A program made the translations under genes and the position numbers. A DNA stretch of 36,856 bases from Chloroflexota bacterium (GTDB lineage: Bacteria; Chloroflexota; Anaerolineae; Anaerolineales; Villigracilaceae), in contig JAKAKJ010000077.1 in NCBI GenBank assembly GCA_021824575.1, forward strand, positions 1 through 36,856, written 5' to 3'. Shown here in pieces: positions 6,741-15,304 of the stretch. Position 1 is the first letter of the stretch; the number at the start of each line of letters is the position of its first letter. Below the pieces are notes generated by a model. That model was not told where the DNA came from and did no database searches. It saw only the letters and a program-made list of their open reading frames with translations.

Positions 6741-8225
6741 TCACTTTGGGTTCGCATCCCACTTGGACCAGGAGCGGCCCTCGCGGGATAGCAATTCGTC
6801 GGCTTCAGCCGGCCCCCACGATCCGGGATCATAGAATGCCAATGGCTGGTTCTTCGATTCCCAGGTTTCGAGGATGGGGTCTATCAGTCTCCACGCGGTT
6901 TCGACTTCATCCGCGCGTGTGAACAAAGACGCGTCGCCAGTTAGCGCGTCCAGCAGGAGGCGCTCGTAGGATTCAGGGATGGCGGTTTTGCCGAATGAAT
7001 CTTCGTATTTGAATTCCATATCCACCGAACGCATGTCCGCGGCGGTGTCGGGCACTTTCGCCTCGAATCGCCAGTGGATGCCTTCGTCGGGCTGCAGAAA
7101 AAGGACCAGCATATTGGGTGTGATCTTTCTGTCCGCACCGGGGAAGAGCAGGTGAGGCGGTTCTTTGAATTGGATCGTGACTTGTGAAATCTTTTGGGCA
7201 AGTCGCTTTCCAGAGCGGAGATAGAACGGGACTCCCTGCCAGCGCCAGTTGTCAATTTGAAGGCGCAGTGCCGCGTAAGTCGGAGTCATTGAATCGGGCT
7301 TTACACCGTCCTCGCTGCGGTAATCTTTGTATTGTGCGCGGACCGTGTTCCGCACAACCGCTTCGTCTTTCAGCGGCGGGATGGCGCTCAACACTTTGAC
7401 CTTTTCATTGCGGAGGGCGGTTGCGTCGAACGAAGCGGGCGGCTCCATCGCCACCAACGTTGCGAGCTGGAGCAGATGGTTTTGGAACATGTCACGCACC
7501 ACGCCAACGTTATCATAGTAACCGGCGCGGTGTTCCACGCCAACCTGTTCCGCGACGGTAATCTCGACGTGATCAATGTAATTGCGATTCCACAGCGGCT
7601 CGAAGATGGTGTTGGCGAAACGCATGGCCAAAATATTTTGCACCGTCTCTTTGCCAAGGTAATGGTCAATACGATAGATTTGATTTTCGTTCAACGTCTT
7701 GTGAATTTGTTCGTTCAAACTATGCGCTGAGGACCAATCTGTGCCGAAAGGCTTTTCGATCACGACGCGCCGCCAGGCTGAAGATCCCGCTTCGGCGGGA
7801 CTGCCGTTTTCGAGCAGGTGGCCTGTATGACCCAGCAATTGAATGATGGAGGGATAAGCGGCGGGCGGAGTAGCCATGTAAAAAAGACGATTTCCGCGCC
7901 GGCCTTCCCATTGGCCTACGATCTGATCCAACTCCTTATAATCATCCACTTGATCATAATGCCGTGTCAGGTAAGTCAGACGCGAGGCGAAATCGTCCCA
8001 TTCCTCTGTTGTGAATTCAAAGCTTGCAAATTTCTTTGCGCCATCCAGCAAATGCTGTCTGAATTGATCGTCTGTATAGGCTGTGCCTCCATAGCCGACA
8101 ATTTGGAAACGTTCAGGCATACGCCCTTTACGGCACAGGTTGAACAACGAAGGAATCAACTTGCGTTGTGTCAAATCGCCGGATGCGCCGAAGATAATGA
8201 TGGAAGTCGGTAAATTATTATTCAT
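6741..8225 (-). CDS. zwf: Glucose-6-phosphate 1-dehydrogenase
   Basis: A 494-residue protein, typical length for the family. It oxidises glucose 6-phosphate to 6-phosphogluconolactone, making NADPH, the first step of the oxidative pentose phosphate pathway. The N-terminal dinucleotide-binding motif is IIFGASGDLTQRKLIPSLF; EKPFG and the substrate-binding motif RIDHYLGKE (about residues 185-193) are intact, and the C-terminal domain carries the usual YERLLLDALTGD segment. The chosen ATG at 8225 gives MNNNLPTSIIIFGASGD and has AAGGG 7-8 bases upstream; a GTG at 8252 in frame would add nine residues lacking family support. It is the last gene of the minus-strand run GH15, CBM48, pgl, gnd, zwf. 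The gap to gnd (77 bases) holds a repeat. Confidence 0.97.
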   Translation of the reverse strand: MNNNLPTSIIIFGASGDLTQRKLIPSLFNLCRKGRMPERFQIVGYGGTAYTDDQFRQHLLDGAKKFASFEFTTEEWDDFASRLTYLTRHYDQVDDYKELDQIVGQWEGRRGNRLFYMATPPAAYPSIIQLLGHTGHLLENGSPAEAGSSAWRRVVIEKPFGTDWSSAHSLNEQIHKTLNENQIYRIDHYLGKETVQNILAMRFANTIFEPLWNRNYIDHVEITVAEQVGVEHRAGYYDNVGVVRDMFQNHLLQLATLVAMEPPASFDATALRNEKVKVLSAIPPLKDEAVVRNTVRAQYKDYRSEDGVKPDSMTPTYAALRLQIDNWRWQGVPFYLRSGKRLAQKISQVTIQFKEPPHLLFPGADRKITPNMLVLFLQPDEGIHWRFEAKVPDTAADMRSVDMEFKYEDSFGKTAIPESYERLLLDALTGDASLFTRADEVETAWRLIDPILETWESKNQPLAFYDPGSWGPAEADELLSREGRSWSKWDANPK

Positions 8226-8235
8226 GCTAAACCCT

Positions 8236-8297
8236 TTTACTGCGGAGAACACAGAGAAAATGCAAAAAGCATTTCTGTGAGCTTGGCGTTCTCGGTG
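8236..8297. repeat. Imperfect inverted repeat between gnd and zwf
   Basis: CGGAGAACACAGAGAAAATG is followed after a short A-rich loop by GCATTTCTGTGAG and GGCGTTCTCGGTGG. The arms pair imperfectly (GAGAAC/GTTCTC, CAGA..AATGC/GCATTTCTG). It resembles the degenerate CCGCGAAGACAC..AAAG type of dispersed intergenic palindrome, another relative of which is at 22519-22583. Confidence 0.5.
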
Positions 8298-8302
8298 GTG
8301 AT

Positions 8303-9211
8303 CTAATCGGCCTTCTTGACGGCGTGCCCGCCGAATTGATTCCGCATGGCGGCCAGCAAGCGCGCCGAAAAATTTTCGTTGTCGCGGCTCACGAAACGCA
8401 TTTGCAAGGCGAGCGTAATGATCGGCGCGGGCACATCATGTTCGATGGCCTCGGCCACCGTCCAGCGGCCCTCGCCGGAATCGGCGACCCACGGTTCAAT
8501 ATCTGAAAGAGTCGGGTCGTCCTTCAACGCGTTGGCGGTTAAATCCAATAACCATGAGCGCACGACGCTGCCATATCGCCAGATCTCGGCGATCTCGTCC
8601 AAATTTAACTCGAACTCTTTCTTTGACTTCATGATGTTGAAACCTTCAGCCAGCGCTTCCATCATGCCATATTCGATTCCGTTGTGGACCATTTTGACAT
8701 AATGCCCCGCGCCATGCGGACCGACGCGTCCCCAGCCCTGATCCTTGCCGGGCGCGAGCGTCGCGAAGATGGGACGCATCTTATCCACGACGTGAACCTC
8801 GCCGCCGATCATCAGGCTGTAGCCTTCGCTGATGCCCCACACGCCTCCGCTCGTGCCGCAGTCTAGGAAATGGATTCCTTTTTCTTTTAATAGTTCTGCG
8901 TGGCGGATCGAGTCTTTGTAATTCGAATTCCCGCCGTCAATCACTGTATCGCCTTTTTCGAGCAGGCTGGACAATTTCTCGATGGTCTCATCTGTAGGCG
9001 GGCCAGCGGGAACCATCACCCAAATGACTCGCGGCGCTTTCAACTTTTTGACAACTTCCTCCAGCGAATATGCGCCTTCCGCTCCAGCTTCTTCAGCCGC
9101 ATGGATCGATTCCTTGCTGCGCGCAAATCCGACAACGCGATGGCCGCCGCGCACCAAACGCGTAGCCATGTTCAATCCCATCTTTCCCAAACCGATCATT
9201 GCAAGTTCCAT
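8303..9211 (-). CDS. gnd: 6-phosphogluconate dehydrogenase, decarboxylating (short form)
   Basis: A 302-residue protein of the short GndA/YqeC-type 6-phosphogluconate dehydrogenases, which lack the long C-terminal part of the E. coli enzyme. It converts 6-phosphogluconate to ribulose 5-phosphate and CO2, usually with NAD+ or NADP+. The nucleotide-binding motif is MIGLGKMGLNMATRL; the signature IDGGNSNYKDS, the substrate loop GTSGGVWG and the catalytic helix GHYVKMVHNGIEYGMM (Lys and Asn active-site residues) are all present, as is DSGEGRWT. The start has GGAGG nine bases upstream. The gene lies between pgl and zwf in one transcription unit, so the three oxidative pentose phosphate enzymes are encoded together. 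Confidence 0.96.
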   Translation of the reverse strand: MELAMIGLGKMGLNMATRLVRGGHRVVGFARSKESIHAAEEAGAEGAYSLEEVVKKLKAPRVIWVMVPAGPPTDETIEKLSSLLEKGDTVIDGGNSNYKDSIRHAELLKEKGIHFLDCGTSGGVWGISEGYSLMIGGEVHVVDKMRPIFATLAPGKDQGWGRVGPHGAGHYVKMVHNGIEYGMMEALAEGFNIMKSKKEFELNLDEIAEIWRYGSVVRSWLLDLTANALKDDPTLSDIEPWVADSGEGRWTVAEAIEHDVPAPIITLALQMRFVSRDNENFSARLLAAMRNQFGGHAVKKAD

Positions 9212-9291
9212 AACTCTCTACCTCCAGATATTTTGATGCCGCTTTGCTGAACAACAACGAAGTTATTTGTTCGAAATGACGTCTGATAATT

Positions 9292-10038
9292 TCACGATAT
9301 TTCCTTCGATAATTTGCCCGCCGCAGCCTCATCTGTCAGCCAGATTACTTCGCCATCTTTTGGATCAATGCGCTGCGCGGGCAATTGCTTTGGATTGCGT
9401 TCCCTGCCAAGCACGCGGCTCAACGTTTCTGCTTTGCTGGCTCCGGCGACCATGAAGAGAATCGTTCTTGCGGAATTCAATACCCGCGGAGTCAGTGTGA
9501 CGCGGTTTGCAGGGCGGCCCTGATAATGTCCGGTCACAGCCAGCACTGGTTCGGTATCATCCACAGAAGAACCGGGGAATAACGATGCGGTGTGCCCATC
9601 TTCGCCCATACCGAGCAGGACAAGATCAAAACGCGGCCATTCGAGTGGAGGAGAGGCGAATCGTTTCAGGGTTTGAGAATAATCCTTCGCGGCCTCCGCC
9701 GGTTCCAGTTCGGCTTTGACGCGGTGGATGTTCGGCTCCGGAATGTCAACGCGATTCAAAAACATCTCGCGCGCTTGTCCATAATTCGATTCTTTGTCGT
9801 CAGGCGGCACGCAACGTTCGTCGCCCCAAAAGATGTGGATCTTGTCCCAGTCCATTTGGCCGCGAAAATCCGAGCCAAGCAATTCAAAGAGTCGCCTTGG
9901 CGTGCCGCCGCCGTTGAGCGCGAACAGGAAACGGCCGCGCTTCAATAGGGCCTCGCGCGATGACTCAATAATTTTTTCAGCAGCCCATTGACTCAGCGGT
10001 TCGATATTGGCAAATGTTTTCAGGATAAAGTTGTTCAC
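9292..10038 (-). CDS. pgl: 6-phosphogluconolactonase (DevB type)
   Basis: A 248-residue protein that hydrolyses 6-phosphogluconolactone to 6-phosphogluconate, linking the products of the neighbouring zwf and gnd. Motifs of the glucosamine-6-phosphate isomerase/6-phosphogluconolactonase family are clear: FALNGGGTPRRLFELL (phosphate loop), IFWGDERCVPPDD, SNYGQAREM, and the catalytic-site stretch LLGMGEDGHTASLFPG. The start is uncertain. A GTG at 10038 gives VNNFILKTFANIEPL, which matches where the family's first strand begins; a GTG at 10077 would add 13 residues (MACAGRGGKIKSI) with no support. Neither has a strong ribosome binding site. Confidence 0.95.
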   Translation of the reverse strand: MNNFILKTFANIEPLSQWAAEKIIESSREALLKRGRFLFALNGGGTPRRLFELLGSDFRGQMDWDKIHIFWGDERCVPPDDKESNYGQAREMFLNRVDIPEPNIHRVKAELEPAEAAKDYSQTLKRFASPPLEWPRFDLVLLGMGEDGHTASLFPGSSVDDTEPVLAVTGHYQGRPANRVTLTPRVLNSARTILFMVAGASKAETLSRVLGRERNPKQLPAQRIDPKDGEVIWLTDEAAAGKLSKEIS

Positions 10039-10086
10039 GATGCTTTTTATTTTACCGCCGCGGCCAGCACAAGCCACAAATGCTTA

Positions 10087-10377
10087 CTAAACCTTAACAA
10101 TCGAATCTTCCGATCCAAATGGATTGGCGCGGTATTCGTCGGCCCCCCAATCGTTTTCCCAATGATGGTCGTCGAGATAATAACGGAAGCGATATTCGCC
10201 GGGTGGAAGTGTAATCGTGATGGAAAACGTGCCGTTCTTCAATCGTTTCATGGGATGCGCGTTCTTGTCCCATTTGTTGAATGTGCCGCACAGGCTTGCG
10301 GACTCTGCGTCAACTTTCGCGGGCAGCGAAAACGTCACGCGGCAATTCCCGTTTTTCAAATAAGACTTTTTCAACAT
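10087..10377 (-). CDS. Stand-alone CBM48 (AMPK-type glycogen-binding) domain protein
   Basis: A 96-residue protein that is essentially one early-set carbohydrate-binding module: VTFSLPAKVDAESASLCGTFNKWD, then HPMKRLKNGTFSITITLPPG and YRFRYYLDDHHWENDWGAD. The GxFNxWD...M.r..dG.f...l.L..G.y.yrf..dg..w..Dp pattern is diagnostic for CBM48/AMPK-beta modules that bind alpha-glucans such as glycogen. There is no catalytic domain. The start ATG has a perfect AGGAGGT, which overlaps the stop codon of the upstream GH15 gene, so translation is coupled. It probably tethers an enzyme, perhaps the GH15 protein, to glycogen or acts as an energy/glucan sensor (inference). An upstream in-frame start within GH15 was rejected because of the strong binding site here. 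Confidence 0.9.
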   Translation of the reverse strand: MLKKSYLKNGNCRVTFSLPAKVDAESASLCGTFNKWDKNAHPMKRLKNGTFSITITLPPGEYRFRYYLDDHHWENDWGADEYRANPFGSEDSIVKV

Positions 10378-10378
10378 T

Positions 10379-12424
10379 TCAACCTCCTGAAAGTGCGCCG
10401 GATTTTTGCAGACGATCTTTTGCATCCAAATATGCGTGGACGGTCGTGACGAACGCGGCATGGCTCCACGTCAGCGGGCTGACCGAGAGCGGTTCATCGG
10501 TGAACGGGTTGACTTGTTCCGCGAGAATTCCGCTTGGCAGCGCGTGGTCAACAACCCAGTGAATCAAATCCAAGGATTTTTGCAAATCGCCTTTTGCGCG
10601 CGCAGTGGCTGCGTACCATTCCGAAAGCCAGAGCGTGCAGATGAACCATGGATTGCCGGGAATATTTTGAATATCCTGGCTGACCTGATGATACCGGTCA
10701 TTCTCGTAACGCGCCACGCCGCCGACATTCGTCTTGACCCACAAACGGTCGCGGATGGCTTCCATTGTTTGAACAATCTTCGGGTCTTCTGGCGCGTACA
10801 TTCCAAATTGCCAAAGACCAGCGAGAGACGAATCGATGACCGGATCAATTTCATATTTTCCGTCCGCGGTGGGATTGATCATGCGGACAAAACGCTTCAA
10901 TTCAGGACGCCAGAGCTGCGCGTCCGCCCCAGCCTTGATCTCGTCTGCGGCCTTGCGATAACGCGCGGCAAGTTCAGCGTCGCCGAACGATTCGGTGAAA
11001 CGCGCCGCCGCATCCAGTCCGGCCCACGTTGCGGCAACTGTCCAACTCAAAATGCCGTGCCGTTCCTCCCACAAATCATAGCTTGGAATCGGCAAGCCGG
11101 TTTGCGCGTCGCGGTGCGCGGATAAAAAGTCGCCCATCGAACGTATCAGAGTCCGATATAACGGCTTGATGAATTCAACATCGCCAAACTGCTCGAAGTG
11201 CTTCCACAAGACCCAAAGCACGAGCGCGGTTTCATCTTCCTGAATTGGGATTTCTTTTTTGCCGTCGCGGTACCATGGATGCCACGAAGAAGCCAGCGTG
11301 CCGTCGGGGTTGTATTTGTGCAGGAGGTAACCTTCGTGCGTGAGAGCCGTCGTGCAGAACTCGAAGAATTTGCGCGAGAGATCAATGCCGTTCGACAAAA
11401 TCATTGCGTTTGTCACCAGCGAACCATCGCGCGGCCACATGTAACTGTACGTGTCGCGCACGTCGGATGAAACGTCGGAATCGTTGGCGGCGATGACCGC
11501 GCCGCCGTTATCAATCTGCGTGCGGACCACGAGCAGGCTGATGGCATATTCATGCAAAACTTCGTGCGGAATATCAGCTTCGTCGAGGATGTGTTTTTTG
11601 AGCCACAGATTCCAATATGCAGCGGTGCGATCCAGATAAACCTGCGGTCCGCGTTCGCGGATGTTTCGATTAATCCGCGCCACCGATTCAAAGTCCCGGC
11701 CGATGGCCATCCAGTAATAAAGTGTCCGCGCTCCGTGCGCGGGAATTTTCAATTCGAAGCCAACGGTGGAATCCACCGAACCATGTGCAACGGCATTGCC
11801 GGAAAGCTGGCCGTCTTCCGCATCGCGCCATGTCCCTTCGAGATTGCGGATTTCTTTTAGCCCACATGCCCATTGATGAATACCGACGACCAAACCGTCT
11901 TTTGTATCGGCGGTTGGCGGCCAGCCAGGGCCCGCATCGCCGTCTTCCAAAACGATTCCGCCATTGATTAGAAACCAATTGTCGTCTTTATAATGAATAA
12001 TTGCGCGGCGATCCGGTTCGTAATACGCCGTGTCGCCGAATTCGTTGCCGAGAATGTGAAAATCCTGATGGAAGAACAATCGGATTGTCCGGCCATTGTT
12101 TGAATCGTCGGTGACATTCAATCGCCTGACAAGCAAATCTTCATGGAAATCCACGGCATCATTGAATTCGAGTGTGATGTTTAAATCTGGATGATGAAGC
12201 TTGACATCAGTAACCAGCGTGTCATGGCCGTAACGAAGCTGTCGCTGCCATTTGTCGTCGTCCAGCCATCGGAACTGGTTATCCACCCAAACGCCCACGC
12301 GGAAGGGATGCCCCATCGCGTGATTTTCCTGTCCCACGTGCGGCCAGTATAAATCCCGAATCTGATATTGATGATCGAAAGCTACCAATAAGCTGCCATT
12401 TCCTAATGGCACATCGCGGGGCAT
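10379..12424 (-). CDS. Glycoside hydrolase family 15 protein (glucoamylase-like)
   Basis: A 681-residue protein with no signal peptide, so likely cytoplasmic. Residues 1-260 form the N-terminal beta-sandwich typical of prokaryotic GH15 enzymes (MPRDVPLGNGSLLVAFD). The (alpha/alpha)6 catalytic barrel follows, with DTYSYMWPRDGSLVTNAM at about 324-341, the general-acid region PIQEDETALVLWVLWKH at about 393-409 and the base region LAEQVNPFTDEP with Glu637, followed by PLTWSHAAFV. Family members release glucose from glycogen, maltodextrin or dextran, and some are trehalases; the exact substrate cannot be fixed. Its place at the head of an operon with a glucan-binding module and oxidative pentose phosphate genes suggests intracellular glucan use. 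Start: AAGGAG seven bases upstream of the ATG. Confidence 0.93.
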   Translation of the reverse strand: MPRDVPLGNGSLLVAFDHQYQIRDLYWPHVGQENHAMGHPFRVGVWVDNQFRWLDDDKWQRQLRYGHDTLVTDVKLHHPDLNITLEFNDAVDFHEDLLVRRLNVTDDSNNGRTIRLFFHQDFHILGNEFGDTAYYEPDRRAIIHYKDDNWFLINGGIVLEDGDAGPGWPPTADTKDGLVVGIHQWACGLKEIRNLEGTWRDAEDGQLSGNAVAHGSVDSTVGFELKIPAHGARTLYYWMAIGRDFESVARINRNIRERGPQVYLDRTAAYWNLWLKKHILDEADIPHEVLHEYAISLLVVRTQIDNGGAVIAANDSDVSSDVRDTYSYMWPRDGSLVTNAMILSNGIDLSRKFFEFCTTALTHEGYLLHKYNPDGTLASSWHPWYRDGKKEIPIQEDETALVLWVLWKHFEQFGDVEFIKPLYRTLIRSMGDFLSAHRDAQTGLPIPSYDLWEERHGILSWTVAATWAGLDAAARFTESFGDAELAARYRKAADEIKAGADAQLWRPELKRFVRMINPTADGKYEIDPVIDSSLAGLWQFGMYAPEDPKIVQTMEAIRDRLWVKTNVGGVARYENDRYHQVSQDIQNIPGNPWFICTLWLSEWYAATARAKGDLQKSLDLIHWVVDHALPSGILAEQVNPFTDEPLSVSPLTWSHAAFVTTVHAYLDAKDRLQKSGALSGG

Positions 12425-12574
12425 AAATCAGCTCCTTGCTTTTACCGTTGATATGATGGTCTGGGTAAACTCGTTCTTACGGTTGAGACATTGCCTGATT
12501 GACTTCGTTTTTGCTCAAACGGGTGGGCATTGAACTTCGACGGGGATGTCTCTTCTCAAAAATTATACGTTTGT

Positions 12575-12603
12575 TTGCGGATATAGGGCGACTGGAATAC
12601 AAT
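12575..12603 (+). promoter_or_regulatory. Candidate promoter of the AlkZ-related gene
   Basis: TTGCGG and TACAAT are separated by exactly 17 bases, about 40 bases before the chosen start codon. It lies in the 222-base divergent gap with the GH15 gene; no other clear site was seen in that gap. Confidence 0.5.
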
Positions 12604-12645
12604 CGCTTGCGAGGTGACGATTGCTTCAAAAGCGACCGTCATTTT

Positions 12646-13512
12646 ATGGATGATTTTATGCCCCTCATTGACCTCAAACGACTCGCAGCGCATCGCGCCC
12701 GGACTTTTCGCCTGCATCCCGTTAAACCGATTTCGACTCCATCCCAGGCCTTGAAATTCGTCAACGAGCGCGGCTTCGTGTACTTCTGGCCGATCAACGG
12801 AATTGACCTCCCAAGCCTGTGGAAAGCCGTTGCCGGTGACCGGCCTGTTGCCGATGAGCATGATGATCCGGGGCACGTCACATGGGGCTGGAAAGACAAT
12901 GCGCTTCCCAAACGGATTTGGTATTACGCCAAAGTCCTGCGCCGCAAAGCGACGATGATTTCGCTGGATGTCGCTCCGTATTTTTACGCGTTGTCCGAAA
13001 ATTACGGCTCACCTGAAGAAGATTATTTGATCCAATATGAAGATGGGCGACTCACGCAAGCCGCGAAAAATATTTATGAAGCTTTGCTGAAGGAAGGTCA
13101 ATTGGATTCGATCTCGCTTCGCAAAGCTTCTCGATTAACAAGTGCAAAAGAATCTGAATGGAATCGTGCCCTCGAAGATTTGCAAAAAGATTTCAAGATT
13201 CTTCCGGTTGGTGTTGCCGAAGCCGGTGCGTGGAAATATGCTTTTATCTATCAAATCACCGCGCGGTATTATCCCGATTTGCCGGAGAAGGCGCGCTTCA
13301 TCAGCGAGTCCCAGGCGCGGCAAAAATTACTCGACCTGTATTTCGAATCGGTTGGCACGGCGCAGGTGCGCGATGTCAATAAACTGTTTGGCTGGGGCAG
13401 TGAATTGTGTTCGCGCACCATCACAAAATTAGTGGAAAGCGGAAGGTTGAAAATTGCCGAACACCCAAAACAAAAAGGGGAGTGGCTGGCGCTGGCAGAA
13501 TTGTGCAGATGA
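12646..13512 (+). CDS. AlkZ-related winged-helix protein (YcaQ-like)
   Basis: A 288-residue protein. From memory it resembles the Chloroflexota AlkZ-related group of the HTH_42/YcaQ family: LKRLAAHRARTFRLHP, then FVYFWPINGIDLPSLW, GHVTWGWKDNALPKRIWYY, and a winged-helix-like C-terminal half (RDVNKLFGWGSELCSRTITKL). AlkZ enzymes unhook interstrand crosslinks and remove bulky alkyl bases using a Q-x-Q or Q-x-D motif. In this protein the matching place appears to read N-G-I-D, without the glutamine, so glycosylase activity is doubtful. The start is uncertain: the frame is open from 12499, but the candidate promoter at 12575-12603 and the family-like beginning MDDFMPLIDLKRL favour the ATG at 12646 (another at 12658). 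No good ribosome binding site is seen. A hairpin follows the gene. Confidence 0.8.
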   Translation: MDDFMPLIDLKRLAAHRARTFRLHPVKPISTPSQALKFVNERGFVYFWPINGIDLPSLWKAVAGDRPVADEHDDPGHVTWGWKDNALPKRIWYYAKVLRRKATMISLDVAPYFYALSENYGSPEEDYLIQYEDGRLTQAAKNIYEALLKEGQLDSISLRKASRLTSAKESEWNRALEDLQKDFKILPVGVAEAGAWKYAFIYQITARYYPDLPEKARFISESQARQKLLDLYFESVGTAQVRDVNKLFGWGSELCSRTITKLVESGRLKIAEHPKQKGEWLALAELCR

Positions 13513-13549
13513 AAATGGCGCAACCCCGAGTCATCTCTTTGCGTAAATC

Positions 13550-13576
13550 AATTCAGGCTTGGCGAAAGCCTGAATT
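13550..13576 (+). terminator. Hairpin terminator after the AlkZ-related gene
   Basis: AATTCAGGCTT, loop GGCGA, AAGCCTGAATT: an 11-base perfect stem, followed by TGTT. The T-run is short. A TATACA that may serve as -10 for the next gene begins at about 13580. Confidence 0.65.
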
Positions 13577-13617
13577 TGTTATACACTCACCTTGTAGATC
13601 CTCACAAGGAGAGTGGA

Positions 13618-15282
13618 ATGAGTAGACAAGGTCGTGCATCGTTAGTACTTGGTATCCTGCTGATTTTGATCGGTGTGTTATTCGTCGCCGCACAACGTGT
13701 GGATGCTTTGAAACTCTTAGGGAATATTCAATTCGAGTGGCCGTTCTATGTCGTTGGAGCGGGCGCGCTAATTCTGATCATTGGCTTGTTGACGGGCGCG
13801 CCGAGCATGGCGATCCTAGCCGCACTTGTGTCTGGCATTGGGAGCGTCTTATATTATCAGAATATAAATCACGATTGGGCATCTTGGAATTTCATGTGGA
13901 CTCTGATTCCTGGTTTCGTGGGCGTTGGCAATATTCTGGCAGGCATGTTCGGCGGCGACTTTCCTCGAAGTTTTGGCCGCGGCCTCAATTTGATCATGAT
14001 CAGCGCAGTGCTGTTTCTGATCTTCGCGGCTATATTCCAGCGCTTGGAAATTGTTGGCTCATATGGTCTGGTGCTCTTGTTGATATTGTTCGGTTTCTAT
14101 TTAATTAGAATTGCATTTTTGAAAACTGTATCGCCGCCAATTCAGCCGTCAAGCCAATCTGTTCAAGAAGCATCTGGCACTTTAGGCACTTTGGCCTCTA
14201 TATTTTTTGGCGTGCTTGGCGTCTTGGGCTTTATAACGATAATTGGTGCTGTACTTGAAATCCTGGCTGTTGTATTGGGAATTGGGATATTAGGTTTTGC
14301 GGGCTTTGAAGGATTCCACTTATTCCAGACCTCGCAACAAAACCAAATTGTTAATAATATAATTTTTGCTGGAAAGGTTGTGAGTCCATCAAACAAGGAA
14401 TGGCTGGATAATCGTCTAGTTATAGTTTTTCTTAATGGACAAGAAGTAGGAAGAGCCATAACTAGCACAGGAGAATTCAAACAAAGTGGTCAGGGTGTTG
14501 AAGATGGTATTTATATAATCACATTAGATAATCCATATAAATTTTCATACAACACTATAAACAAAAGCCTTGGAAACGATCAAAAATTTGTTTTGGAGAG
14601 TCCCATACGAGGAAATAGTGATCTTTATTCATGGACAAATCAACTTAAGGAGGGGGGAACCTATTCAGTTGAAATACCTGAAAAGAATATTAGATATGTC
14701 ATCAAGTCTATTGCAGGAAACGCGGCTACCCTTCCTCAAGAATTATTAAATGGAACCACCATAATGAAGACCGATGGATCGATAGATATACTGCCTCCCA
14801 AGGCCAATAATTCACAAGCCTCGATTAGTAGTTCTTTCTCTCTGCAATCTATAAACTTCAATACAAACATTGAAAAAATTGAGGGAGCGAAGATCACTAT
14901 CCCCATTAATAACTGTGCGGGTAGCACAAGTGTTTTGCAGAACTATACTCAATCAGAGACTTACATTCACTCATATAGTTTAAACGTTAGCGGTGAAGTT
15001 AATGCAGATATACCGCTTCCAATCGAAGATGTTTTTGTTAATATTACTGCGAACATCAAAGCGAACTATGGATTCGATAACGGGCAAATTGAAACAAAGA
15101 CCTTTACGTATTCATTATCGGTACCCCCTAAGACAAATATCACTTATATACTTACTAATTATGAAATATGGGAAGATGGCACAGCTCAAGCAGTAACTGG
15201 GGCTGAAACAGTCAATGTTCCCTTCAAAGTAAAGACTGATCTTATTCAGCAATTAGATACGGCATCTTCAAATTGTAACTAG
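13618..15282 (+). CDS. Membrane protein with an AT-rich, beta-rich C-terminal domain of unknown function
   Basis: A 554-residue protein. The start is set by AAGGAG six bases before the ATG at 13618. Residues 1-240 hold about eight hydrophobic segments (LVLGILLILIGVLFVAAQ, FYVVGAGALILIIGLLTG, LNLIMISAVLFLIFAAIF, LVLLLILFGFYLIRIAF and others) like the LiaI/LiaF-type membrane region of the next two genes. Residues 240-554 are soluble and beta-rich, with IPINNCAGSTSVLQNYTQSE, IKANYGFDNGQIETKTFTYS, VPPKTNITYIL and YEIWEDGTAQA. I do not recognise this domain as a named family; alternating amphipathic strands and the VPPxTxxxY/W pattern faintly recall aerolysin/ETX-MTX2-like folds, which is speculation. 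DNA from about 14100 onward is clearly more AT-rich, with AGA/AAT/ATA codons unlike the neighbours, suggesting a transferred or fast-evolving module. Confidence 0.8.
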   Translation: MSRQGRASLVLGILLILIGVLFVAAQRVDALKLLGNIQFEWPFYVVGAGALILIIGLLTGAPSMAILAALVSGIGSVLYYQNINHDWASWNFMWTLIPGFVGVGNILAGMFGGDFPRSFGRGLNLIMISAVLFLIFAAIFQRLEIVGSYGLVLLLILFGFYLIRIAFLKTVSPPIQPSSQSVQEASGTLGTLASIFFGVLGVLGFITIIGAVLEILAVVLGIGILGFAGFEGFHLFQTSQQNQIVNNIIFAGKVVSPSNKEWLDNRLVIVFLNGQEVGRAITSTGEFKQSGQGVEDGIYIITLDNPYKFSYNTINKSLGNDQKFVLESPIRGNSDLYSWTNQLKEGGTYSVEIPEKNIRYVIKSIAGNAATLPQELLNGTTIMKTDGSIDILPPKANNSQASISSSFSLQSINFNTNIEKIEGAKITIPINNCAGSTSVLQNYTQSETYIHSYSLNVSGEVNADIPLPIEDVFVNITANIKANYGFDNGQIETKTFTYSLSVPPKTNITYILTNYEIWEDGTAQAVTGAETVNVPFKVKTDLIQQLDTASSNCN

Positions 15283-15304
15283 AAGTCAGTCATTGGAGGC
15301 TAAC

